A stretch of DNA of 64,000 bases from an uncultured Algibacter sp. (lineage in GTDB: Bacteria > Bacteroidota > Bacteroidia > Flavobacteriales > Flavobacteriaceae): positions 1 to 64,000 of the forward strand of contig NZ_CANKXG010000007.1 of NCBI RefSeq assembly GCF_947487575.1, read 5' to 3'. Of the stretch, positions 44,863-53,359 are shown one piece after another. The notes under the pieces were generated by a model. The model saw nothing but the letters and a program-made list of their open reading frames with translations, did not search any database and was not told the origin of the DNA. Position 1 is the stretch's first letter, and the number at the start of each line of letters is the position of its first letter. A program made the position numbers and the translations under genes.

Positions 44863-45296
44863 ATTTCAAGGAGGAGTCTTTCGGGATATGTAATTCTTAC
44901 ATGCAGTTATTCATCAATAACCTAAAATAGTCCTCGAAATTTCTTTTTAAGTTTTCCTGTTTTCAAAACAGAGATTTTCTAGTATTGTAGCTAAATTATA
45001 GATAAAATTTTTCTTTTAAGTATAAGGTTTTTGTTGTAAAAGTGTTTTTTAACTATCAGAATTTAAACTAAAAACTATTTTTAAGGCATTTAAATTCTTT
45101 TCTGATTTAATCTATTTAGTTGTTTTTGAGGCTTATAGATGTGTGATTTGGTGGCGGGTTGCTTAATTCTTATTAAAGTATGCTTGATAATTTCTAAATA
45201 TTCTTTCTTTAAGAAGTTAATTTTATAATTGAAATAACAACATAGTTATAAATCACAATTTATAGCTAAAATTAAATTAACTAAAATTTTTAAATT
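44863..45296. other. Gene-free stretch upstream of the T9SS protein
   Basis: 434 bases with no open frame of note. The only structure I see is an inverted repeat at 45243-45268, listed separately. A long AT-rich leader precedes the start codon, as is usual for flavobacterial genes with strong expression. Confidence 0.6.
45243..45268 (+). repeat. Inverted repeat in the leader of the T9SS protein
   Basis: TATAAAT-CACA-ATTTATA is a perfect 7-bp inverted repeat and extends outward to TAG/CTA with one mismatched pair. It lies 29 bases before the ATG at 45297, so it could be a leader hairpin or a protein-binding site. Confidence 0.45.
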
Positions 45297-45950
45297 ATGA
45301 GAAAAAAATTACTATTATCATTTTTGTTTTTAACAAGTATTTATGGAGCTAACTCTCAAAGCTTCTCAAATCTTGTTTTTGATAGTACTGTTGCTCCAAC
45401 AGCTACAACTGTCAGTATTACTTTTGATTTCAGTGGTGTTTCTGCTGGTGACGTATTTGAATGGCAGCTTTTTTTAGCCCAAGGGGATGGTTCTCCTGAT
45501 TGGGGTTCAGGTAGAAATATTGCTTATGAGGGTAATATAGTACCAAATGCTGTTGGTTCAGGTACACAAACAGTTACTGCCAATGTATATGGAGACCCAG
45601 TGGATGGAGAAGTTTTTACTTGGACAGGTAAGATTACTCTAGCATCTGATGGTTCTGATACAGGGTATAACAATACAGGTAATTTGGTTACAATTTCTAG
45701 TGTTGCTGGTTTAGACGATATTAATTCAAATGGAAGAGTTATGTATCCTAACCCTGTTAGTGATGAAATTTATGTTATCACATCAAAATTGAACGCCAAA
45801 TCTGCAGATATATTTGATTTAACAGGTAGAAAAGTACTTAGTTTTAAAGGCCAATCAGAAATGAAGGTCTTAAATGTTTCAAGTCTGACTAATGGAATTT
45901 ATATTTTGGTAACTGATACTAAAAAACAATTTAGATTTGTAAAAAAATAA
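45297..45950 (+). CDS. Small T9SS-secreted protein, unknown function
   Basis: A 217-aa protein with a signal peptide (to about residue 21, GANSQ) and a C-terminal type IX secretion sorting domain of type A (about 142-217): MYPNPVSDEIYVITS, ADIFDLTGRKVLSF, LNVSSLTNGIYIL and the basic end RFVKK. The central 115 residues are a beta-rich, Trp/Gly/Asp-rich domain (VEWQL-like DVFEWQLFLAQGDG and GEVFTWTGKITLASDG) with no family I recognise; it may be a carbohydrate-binding module. It sits upstream of the hybrid sensor of the xylan locus, separated by a terminator-like palindrome. Confidence 0.75.
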   Translation: MRKKLLLSFLFLTSIYGANSQSFSNLVFDSTVAPTATTVSITFDFSGVSAGDVFEWQLFLAQGDGSPDWGSGRNIAYEGNIVPNAVGSGTQTVTANVYGDPVDGEVFTWTGKITLASDGSDTGYNNTGNLVTISSVAGLDDINSNGRVMYPNPVSDEIYVITSKLNAKSADIFDLTGRKVLSFKGQSEMKVLNVSSLTNGIYILVTDTKKQFRFVKK

Positions 45951-45973
45951 CTTAATTTTAGAGTAGTTTGTTT

Positions 45974-46014
45974 AATAATGCATAATAGTTTTAACTATTA
46001 TGCATTATTTTTAT
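45974..46014 (+). terminator. Perfect 17-bp palindrome after the T9SS gene
   Basis: AATAATGCATAATAGTT (45974-45990) is a perfect inverted repeat of AACTATTATGCATTATT (45993-46009) with a 2-base gap, followed by TTTTTAT. The AT-rich stem and the U-rich tail make a terminator likely, but perfect symmetry also allows a protein-binding site. Confidence 0.65.
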
Positions 46015-46133
46015 AAAATAATCTTTGGATTTAAAGTTATGTTGGTGATTCAAGTTTTATTTTTGGTCATACTGTCTTTATAAAAATTAGATTTGATATG
46101 GCTATCAATTTTTTTTAAAAAAAAGTAATATTT

Positions 46134-49100
46134 ATGAGGTATTTGAATCTATATATAAGTTTCTGTTTCTTGTGTTTTTGCTTGTATTCTCGAAGTCAAA
46201 ATAAAGAGTTTGATTTTGTTAATGTAAATGAAGGAGAATCAAAAGTAGCAGTTACTACTATAATCCAAGATGATAAGGGGTTTATATGGTTTGGTACAGC
46301 TGGAGTTGGTGTAAATCGTTTTGATGGTATAAATTATAAAAACTATAAACATTCTTTAACTGACAGTATATCTTTAAGTAATAATAATGTGTATTGCTCA
46401 GTTTTAGACAAGAAAAACAGATTATGGTTTGGTACAGAAGAAGGCTTAAATTTATACAACAGAGATTTAGATCAGTTTATAAGAGTTTCTTTATATGATT
46501 CAGAAAATACTGAAGAGCAAGTTTTTTCTATTAGAAGCTTATGTACGGATGAAGATAATAATTTATTTATAGGAACTCTTGGTAATGGAGTTTATATGAT
46601 GAGTTTAGATACTTTCAAAGTAAATAAAATTGATTTAGCTAAAGGCATTAAAAACGCATCCTTAAAGGTATTTGATTTAAAATGTAATGCTGAAGGTAAA
46701 GTTTTTGCGGGAACTAACTCGGGTTTGTTAGAATATGATGTTAACAATAAAGAATTTAGGTATACTAGTATTAATAGTAAAAAACGAGTTATTCAGAATG
46801 CAATTTATTCTCTCCTAATTGATTATAACGACATTTGGATTGGAACGGAATCTAACGGTTTAATAATTTTGAAAGATAGAGGTGCGGGCATAGACGGCTA
46901 CAGATTAACTACTTCTAAAATTACAAATCAGCGTATTTTTTCAATAGTTAAACTACCTGATGGAAGTATATTATGTGGTAGCGAAAATGATGGTTTGGTT
47001 CATGTAGATGCTCAAGGAAAATTGCTTAAAAGGTATTTATATAATAAGAAAGACGAAAATAGTTTGTTATCGAATTCAATATGGTCCTTATTCAAAGATA
47101 AAGATAACAGAATATGGCTAGGCTATTATAATAGTGGAGTAAGTATATATGATGATTTATATGATAAATTTAATCATATGAGAAGTGAAAGAAATAATAA
47201 AAAATCCTTGTCAAGCCCCTCGGTTACTGGGCTACTTACAGATAAAAATAAAGATTTATGGATATGTATGGATGGAGGGGGAGTAGATATTTACAATACC
47301 AAAAAACAAAGTTACACTCATATTAATACAGATAATAAAGGGGCGTATTTTGGTTTAACAAGTGATTATTTAGAATGTATTTTTTTAGATAGCAAAAATA
47401 ATATTTGGTTGGGTAGTTGGAATGATGGTGTATTTATGCTGCCAAATGGTTCAAATGAATTTGTAAATTATAATATTGAAAATACCAAAGGAAACCTAGC
47501 TTCTAATAGTATTTTGAGTATTACTGAAGATGCTGATGGTATTATTTGGATAGGTGCTTTTTACAAAGGATTACATTCATATAACCCAAAAACTAAGGCA
47601 ATAACTAGGCATGAGAGTGAGCCTTTCTTGGAGAATAGTTTAACAGAAGTTGATGTTAGAAAAGTATTGGTAGACTCTAGACACAATGTATGGGTAGGTA
47701 CAACACAAGGGTTGTTTAAAATTATTAAAGATGCAGAAAACGAACTGCATGTGATGTCTTATAGAAATAAAATGTCTGGAGCTTTTAAAAACGATATTGC
47801 ATCTAACCATGTATTAACACTATATGAATCTTCGGACAATCAAACAATATGGATTGGAACAAGAGGCGCGGGACTTTGTAAATTTAATACCATTGAAGAA
47901 ACCTTTACTTGGTTTAACAAGCAAAATGGATTTAATGGGGAAAACATTATTGGGTTAGTTGAAAGCGAAGATGGAGATTTGTGGATAAGTAGTAATTCTG
48001 GTTTATATAAATATGATACAGAAAAGCTACAGTTTACTAATTACACCCAAAATGATGGTTTGCTATCAAACGATTTTAATTTTAATGCAGCATTTCGAGA
48101 TGGGGGTGGCTATTTATACTTTGGTAATTATCAAGGTGTAGATTATTTTAATCCAAATAATATTAGTACCAATACAACTTTACCACAAGTTCATTTAACA
48201 GATTTTAAATTATTTAATAAAAAGGTGGTTCCTAATAAGGATAAAAGCCCATTGAATAAAGTTATATCAGAAACCAAGGAAATTTTATTAACACATAAGC
48301 AATCTGTTTTTACAATTGAGTTTACAGCAATTAACTATACAAGACCAGAAAAAAACCAATTTGCATATTATCTCGAAGGATTAGAAAATTCTTGGAACTT
48401 TGTTGGGAATACTAGAAACGCCACTTATACAAATTTAGATTATGGCACCTATGTATTTAAGGTAAAGGCAGCCAATAATGATGGTTTATGGAATGATACT
48501 CCAAACGAGTTAACCATAACTATACTACCACCGTGGTGGAGAACAAATGTGGCTTTATTTGGTTACATTGTTTTGTTTTTAATAGCCTTATATCTTTTAA
48601 ATAGAATAGCTCAAGATAGAATTAAAGAGAAGCAACAATTAAGTTACGAGAGAGAAACAAGAAGGCAAAAAGAAGACTTAAATGAAAAAAAGTTTCAATT
48701 TTTCACGAATATATCTCATGAATTTAGAACGCCTCTTACTTTAATAATGAATCCTTTAGAAGATATTCTAAGTAATAAAACACTAAGTATTCCTGAAATA
48801 GTAAGAACAAAATTGAATACAGTTCATAAAAACACAAATAGACTTCATAGACTAATAACAGAACTTTTAGATTTCAGAAAATTAGAACTGGATAAAGTAA
48901 GAGTAAAAGCTACAAATATAAACTTAGTTAGTTTTATACAAGATATTATAAGTCATTTTAAGGAAGAGTCCCTATTAAAAAACATAATACTGTCTGTAGA
49001 TGCTGTCAATCCTAATGTTCCTGTATGGGTAGATAAAAGCATGATAGAAAAAATAGTTTTCAATTTACTTTCAAATGCTATTAAAGTTACTCCAGATGGA

Positions 49101-50300
49101 GGTGTTATAAATGTAAGTATTAATATACCAAAAGATAAAATGGTATTACCCTTAATAAATGATTTGAATCCTGTTGAGGTTATTGAAATTACTATTTCAG
49201 ATTCTGGCCCTGGTATTGATGAAGCTCAAATTGAGAAAATATTTGACAGATTTTACCAAGTAGAAAATTTAAATAGAACATACTATGGAGGAACAGGAAT
49301 TGGTCTAGAGGTTGTTAAAAGTTTTGTTCACTTACATAAAGGAAATATTGAAGTATCAAGTAAGCTAGGAAAAGGTACAAGTTTTAAGATACAATTGCCA
49401 GCTGGGAAATCTCATTTTGAAGACAAGGAGCTATTTGAAAATATTTCAGAGCTTAAAATAAAAGAAGAGGCTTTTGTTAGGGAGCATATTTATAAAGATA
49501 GTAAAAAGTCAAGTATTACAGATTTAGAAGATGAACCAAAGGCACAGCCAAGTACATTGTTAATAGTTGAAGACAATATAGAACTTCAAAATTATTTAAA
49601 AAATGAGCTTAAAAACGAATATGTAATTCATACAGCTGATAATGGAGTTCAAGGTGTTGAAATAGCAACTAAAATTTTGCCAGATGTTATAATTACAGAT
49701 GTAATTATGCCAGAAATGGATGGATTTGAATTTTGTAAAAGGATAAAAAGCGATATTAAAACTAGTCATATTCCGTTACTTATGCTTACTGCTAAAGCTA
49801 GAATAGATAATAGAATGGAAGGTATTGAGCTTGGTGCCGATGCTTATATGGTTAAACCTTTTAATCTTAGGCTTTTAAAATTAAGGTTGTCACAATTAAT
49901 AACAAGCAGAAGATTAATATTTAATAAATATTTTAGTGTTATAAGCGAACTTCCTGAAGATGTTAAAACAACATCAATAGATAAGGAATTTATTGAGAAA
50001 GTACTTAACTATATAAACGAGAATATAAGTGACCCAGATTTAAGTGTTGAAGTTTTGGCCTCTCAATTACATTTAAGTAAAAGTCAGTTTTACAGAAAAA
50101 TTAAAGCGTTAACTAATCAAACTGCAAATGAGTTTTTACGAAATATTAGACTTCAAAAAGCAAAACAAATACTAGAATTAGGAAGTGCTAATGTTGGTGA
50201 GGTATGCTATAAGGTAGGATTTTCTTCTCATTCGTATTTTACAAAATGCTTCAAAAATTATTATGGTATTTTGCCAACAAAGATAGAGGTTAATAAATAA
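46134..50300 (+). CDS. Hybrid two-component system sensor-regulator (HTCS)
   Basis: One polypeptide senses a glycan fragment and switches on its glycan locus. The 1388-aa protein has a signal peptide, two seven-bladed propellers built of repeats such as IWFGTAGVGVNRFDG and LWFGTEEGLNLYN (about 25-690), a Y_Y_Y domain (about 700-800), one membrane segment (about 805-827), a histidine-kinase core with phospho-acceptor His862 in ISHEFRTPLTLI, an HATPase domain (NLLSNAIKVT, DSGPGI, GGTGIGLEVV), a receiver domain with Asp1189 in ITDVIMPEMDG and a C-terminal AraC-type HTH (SVEVLASQLHLSKSQFYRKI). All parts are intact. It controls the downstream xylan genes by position. Confidence 0.96.
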   Translation: MRYLNLYISFCFLCFCLYSRSQNKEFDFVNVNEGESKVAVTTIIQDDKGFIWFGTAGVGVNRFDGINYKNYKHSLTDSISLSNNNVYCSVLDKKNRLWFGTEEGLNLYNRDLDQFIRVSLYDSENTEEQVFSIRSLCTDEDNNLFIGTLGNGVYMMSLDTFKVNKIDLAKGIKNASLKVFDLKCNAEGKVFAGTNSGLLEYDVNNKEFRYTSINSKKRVIQNAIYSLLIDYNDIWIGTESNGLIILKDRGAGIDGYRLTTSKITNQRIFSIVKLPDGSILCGSENDGLVHVDAQGKLLKRYLYNKKDENSLLSNSIWSLFKDKDNRIWLGYYNSGVSIYDDLYDKFNHMRSERNNKKSLSSPSVTGLLTDKNKDLWICMDGGGVDIYNTKKQSYTHINTDNKGAYFGLTSDYLECIFLDSKNNIWLGSWNDGVFMLPNGSNEFVNYNIENTKGNLASNSILSITEDADGIIWIGAFYKGLHSYNPKTKAITRHESEPFLENSLTEVDVRKVLVDSRHNVWVGTTQGLFKIIKDAENELHVMSYRNKMSGAFKNDIASNHVLTLYESSDNQTIWIGTRGAGLCKFNTIEETFTWFNKQNGFNGENIIGLVESEDGDLWISSNSGLYKYDTEKLQFTNYTQNDGLLSNDFNFNAAFRDGGGYLYFGNYQGVDYFNPNNISTNTTLPQVHLTDFKLFNKKVVPNKDKSPLNKVISETKEILLTHKQSVFTIEFTAINYTRPEKNQFAYYLEGLENSWNFVGNTRNATYTNLDYGTYVFKVKAANNDGLWNDTPNELTITILPPWWRTNVALFGYIVLFLIALYLLNRIAQDRIKEKQQLSYERETRRQKEDLNEKKFQFFTNISHEFRTPLTLIMNPLEDILSNKTLSIPEIVRTKLNTVHKNTNRLHRLITELLDFRKLELDKVRVKATNINLVSFIQDIISHFKEESLLKNIILSVDAVNPNVPVWVDKSMIEKIVFNLLSNAIKVTPDGGVINVSINIPKDKMVLPLINDLNPVEVIEITISDSGPGIDEAQIEKIFDRFYQVENLNRTYYGGTGIGLEVVKSFVHLHKGNIEVSSKLGKGTSFKIQLPAGKSHFEDKELFENISELKIKEEAFVREHIYKDSKKSSITDLEDEPKAQPSTLLIVEDNIELQNYLKNELKNEYVIHTADNGVQGVEIATKILPDVIITDVIMPEMDGFEFCKRIKSDIKTSHIPLLMLTAKARIDNRMEGIELGADAYMVKPFNLRLLKLRLSQLITSRRLIFNKYFSVISELPEDVKTTSIDKEFIEKVLNYINENISDPDLSVEVLASQLHLSKSQFYRKIKALTNQTANEFLRNIRLQKAKQILELGSANVGEVCYKVGFSSHSYFTKCFKNYYGILPTKIEVNK

Positions 50301-50676
50301 TACTTTTCCATTGTTTTCTGCTACCTCAATTTTATTTTTTCACTTTCTTTTCTTCATCTTTTAGGCCTTAACAATTTTGTTTAAAAGCATAATTATTAAG
50401 GCGCTAAAAGTGTTTCTTGTTCAGGAATGAATGTGGCTATTATTTAGTCAAAATAAAATATAAATAGTTAGTAGTTAATGGATGTATAGCTTTAAGGTTA
50501 AAATGATTATTTATACTCCTTAATAATTGGAAACAATTAAGCGTTTGCTGTAACTAACAGCCTTAAAAGGCTTATGTTAAGTTTATGCTTTAAATGTTTT
50601 AATCAATGCTGTATAAGTTTTAAACAAAAAGAGGTTCGTTTTCTTAGATTTGACATATTAATGAGGTAAAATAAAT
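50301..50676. other. Regulatory gap before the xylan operon
   Basis: 376 bases with no gene. It holds a small hairpin AGCCTT-AA-AAGGCT (50559-50572), an inverted repeat TAATTG-GAAA-CAATTA (50524-50539) and a -7 box at 50645. The HTCS binding site is expected here, but I cannot point to it. Confidence 0.55.
50645..50652 (+). promoter_or_regulatory. -7 promoter element of the xylan operon
   Basis: TAGATTTG matches TAnnTTTG exactly and lies 24 bases before the GH3 start. No TTG is seen at the -33 distance, as expected for a promoter that needs an activator. Confidence 0.5.
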
Positions 50677-53307
50677 ATGAAGTTTAAATTAAAATTTTTA
50701 GGTTTTTATTCTGTAATGATTCTTGCTCTTTTGTCGTGTAAAACAGAAGAAAAAAGTTATAAAAATAATTTTGAAAACCCTGAATTGGCAATTAATGAAC
50801 GTGTTGAAAATTTAATTAGTCAAATGACCCTAAAAGAGAAAGTTTCTCAAATGCGTTATGATGCCCCAGCTATAGATAGACTGGGTATTCCAGAGTACAA
50901 TTGGTGGAATGAATGCTTACATGGGGTGGCGCGTGCTGGCGAAGCTACTGTATTTCCTCAAGGAATAGGTATGGGGGCTACTTGGAACGCGCCTTTAATT
51001 TTTGAAATGGGAGAAGTGGTTTCTGATGAAGCACGAGCAAAACATCATAAAGCTGCGACAGAAGGAAAAAGAGGTATTTATCAAGGCTTAAATTTTTGGA
51101 CACCAAATATCAATATTTTTCGAGACCCAAGATGGGGAAGAGGACAAGAAACTTATGGTGAAGACCCTTATTTAACCAGTAGAATTGGAGTTAATTATAT
51201 TAAAGGTTTGCAGGGTGATGATGAAAAGTATTTTAAAGTTATTGCAACAGCAAAACATTTTGCAGTGCATAGTGGTCCAGAAAAATCTAGACATGAAGAT
51301 AATTATCAAACCTCTAATAAGGATTTATATGAAACCTATTTACCAGCGTTTGAAGCCGCGGTAAAAGAAGCTAAAGTGCACTCTGTAATGTGTGCTTATA
51401 ATAGATATAGAGATGAAGCTTGTTGTGGTAGTAACTTGCTTTTAAATAAAATACTAAGAGATGATTGGGGTTTTGGTGGCTATGTAGTTTCAGATTGTTG
51501 GGCAATTAATGATTTTTGGGAGCCTAACAAACATAATTTAGTTGAAACACCAGAAGAAGCAGCTGCTTTAGCTGTAGACAGAGGTACAGACTTAAATTGC
51601 GGAAGTGTTTATGATCCTAATTTAACTGAAGCTGTTTTAAAAGAACTTATTGATGAAGATAAGATTGATTTGGCTTTATCCCGATTATTTAAAGCCCGTT
51701 TTAAATTAGGAATGTTTGATCCAAATGATAGAGTTAAGTGGTCAAAAATCCCATACAACGTTGTAACAAGTAAAAAACATTATGCATTGTCTGAGCGAAT
51801 AGCTAAAGAATCCATGGTATTGTTGAAAAATGATAATAATACATTACCATTAGATAAAAACATAAAATCAATAGCTGTTATTGGTCCAAATGCAAATTCA
51901 AAACAAGCTTTACTAGGAAATTATCATGGTACACCTAAAAATAATTTCACACCACTTTTAGCAATTCAAAACAAGTTGCCAAATGCAACAGTAAATTATG
52001 CATTAGGAAGTGATATAGCTGTAGGTTGGCCAATGTTAACTTCTATTCCATCTAAGGTTCTTAAAAATGGAAATCAGCAAGGTTTAAAAGGAGATTACTA
52101 TGAGAATATAAACTGGAAAGGAGAACCTGAGTTTTCCAGGAATGATAAAGAGGTAGATTTTACATGGGTAACAAATCGGCCTTTGGAGAATCTTGATAAA
52201 GATGTTTTTTCTGTCAAATGGACAGGAGAATTAATTCCAGAAGAAAGTGGTACATATAGAATTGGATTAAGAGCTAGTAGCGGCGGTAAGTTTATTTTTA
52301 ACGACTCACTACGTTTTGAATTTAGTGATGATCATGAGCCAAAAACTAAATATTTTGATGTGAAATTGATTAAAGGCAAGTCAAACACTGTAGAGATTCA
52401 ATACTATAATTATCATGCAGATCCTCAAGCACAGTTAGTATGGGCAAAAACAGATAACGATTTAATGACGCCAGCAATTGAAGCAGCAAAAAAATCAGAA
52501 GTTATAGTATTATGTCTTGGACTTTCACCTTCAATCGAAGGTGAAGAAATGCCTGTTCTACTAGAAGGTTTTGATAAAGGAGATCGTTCAGAAATTACTT
52601 TGCCTAAAACTCAAATTGAGCTAATGAAAAAAGTACAGGCATTAGGTAAACCTACTGTTTTAGTTTTATTAAATGGTAGTGCTTTAGCAGTTAATTGGGC
52701 TGCCGATAATGTGCCAGCGATTTTAGAAGCATGGTATCCCGGAGAATTTGGTGGTAATGCTATAGCAGATATTCTTTTTGGAGACTACAATCCTGCAGGA
52801 AGATTGCCTGTTACATTTTATAAGTCGGTTACTGATTTGCCAGATTTTAAGAACTATAACATGGAAAATAGAACATATAAGTACTTTAAAGGTAAGCCTT
52901 TGTTTCCTTTCGGTCATGGCTTAAGCTATACTAATTTCACTTATAAAAACCTTAATGTAAAAGAAATAATAGCTTTAAATGATAATATAGAAGTTGATGT
53001 TGAAGTTACTAACTCAGGAAAAATGGATGGTGACGAGGTTGTGCAGCTTTATTTAAGTCATAATGATGACGATGAGGCAATTAGATCGTTGGTTGGGTTT
53101 AAAAGAATACATATTAAATCAGGTGAAACCCAAAAAGTAACAATGACTATTACTCCAAAACAATACTCTAAAATAAACTTTGAAGGTAAAGCTAAAGCGG
53201 AAACAGGAAATGTAACGCTAACTATAGGAGGTAAGCAACCTAATTTTAAAGGAGTGGCAAATGCTAATTCTACTCAAATTATAAATAAAACTATAACATT
53301 AAAATAA
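50677..53307 (+). CDS. GH3 glycosidase with PA14 insert, probable beta-xylosidase
   Basis: Removes terminal sugars, most likely xylose, from oligosaccharides. The 876-aa protein is a lipoprotein (LLSCKTEE, about residue 21). The GH3 N-terminal domain (about 40-350) carries GLNFWTPNINIFRDPRWGRGQETYGEDPYL and the catalytic nucleophile Asp273 in VVSDCWAINDFW; the WWNECLHGVAR motif is typical of Xyl3A-type beta-xylosidases. A PA14 domain (about 469-600) interrupts the C-terminal domain, and a fibronectin-like domain closes the protein (about 770-876). It begins the operon that contains susC, susD and the xylanase, which supports the xylosidase call. Confidence 0.9.
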   Translation: MKFKLKFLGFYSVMILALLSCKTEEKSYKNNFENPELAINERVENLISQMTLKEKVSQMRYDAPAIDRLGIPEYNWWNECLHGVARAGEATVFPQGIGMGATWNAPLIFEMGEVVSDEARAKHHKAATEGKRGIYQGLNFWTPNINIFRDPRWGRGQETYGEDPYLTSRIGVNYIKGLQGDDEKYFKVIATAKHFAVHSGPEKSRHEDNYQTSNKDLYETYLPAFEAAVKEAKVHSVMCAYNRYRDEACCGSNLLLNKILRDDWGFGGYVVSDCWAINDFWEPNKHNLVETPEEAAALAVDRGTDLNCGSVYDPNLTEAVLKELIDEDKIDLALSRLFKARFKLGMFDPNDRVKWSKIPYNVVTSKKHYALSERIAKESMVLLKNDNNTLPLDKNIKSIAVIGPNANSKQALLGNYHGTPKNNFTPLLAIQNKLPNATVNYALGSDIAVGWPMLTSIPSKVLKNGNQQGLKGDYYENINWKGEPEFSRNDKEVDFTWVTNRPLENLDKDVFSVKWTGELIPEESGTYRIGLRASSGGKFIFNDSLRFEFSDDHEPKTKYFDVKLIKGKSNTVEIQYYNYHADPQAQLVWAKTDNDLMTPAIEAAKKSEVIVLCLGLSPSIEGEEMPVLLEGFDKGDRSEITLPKTQIELMKKVQALGKPTVLVLLNGSALAVNWAADNVPAILEAWYPGEFGGNAIADILFGDYNPAGRLPVTFYKSVTDLPDFKNYNMENRTYKYFKGKPLFPFGHGLSYTNFTYKNLNVKEIIALNDNIEVDVEVTNSGKMDGDEVVQLYLSHNDDDEAIRSLVGFKRIHIKSGETQKVTMTITPKQYSKINFEGKAKAETGNVTLTIGGKQPNFKGVANANSTQIINKTITLK

Positions 53308-53359
53308 TAATTAAAAACAAATTTACACAAACTAATTTAATAACTAAAACTAAACTAAT

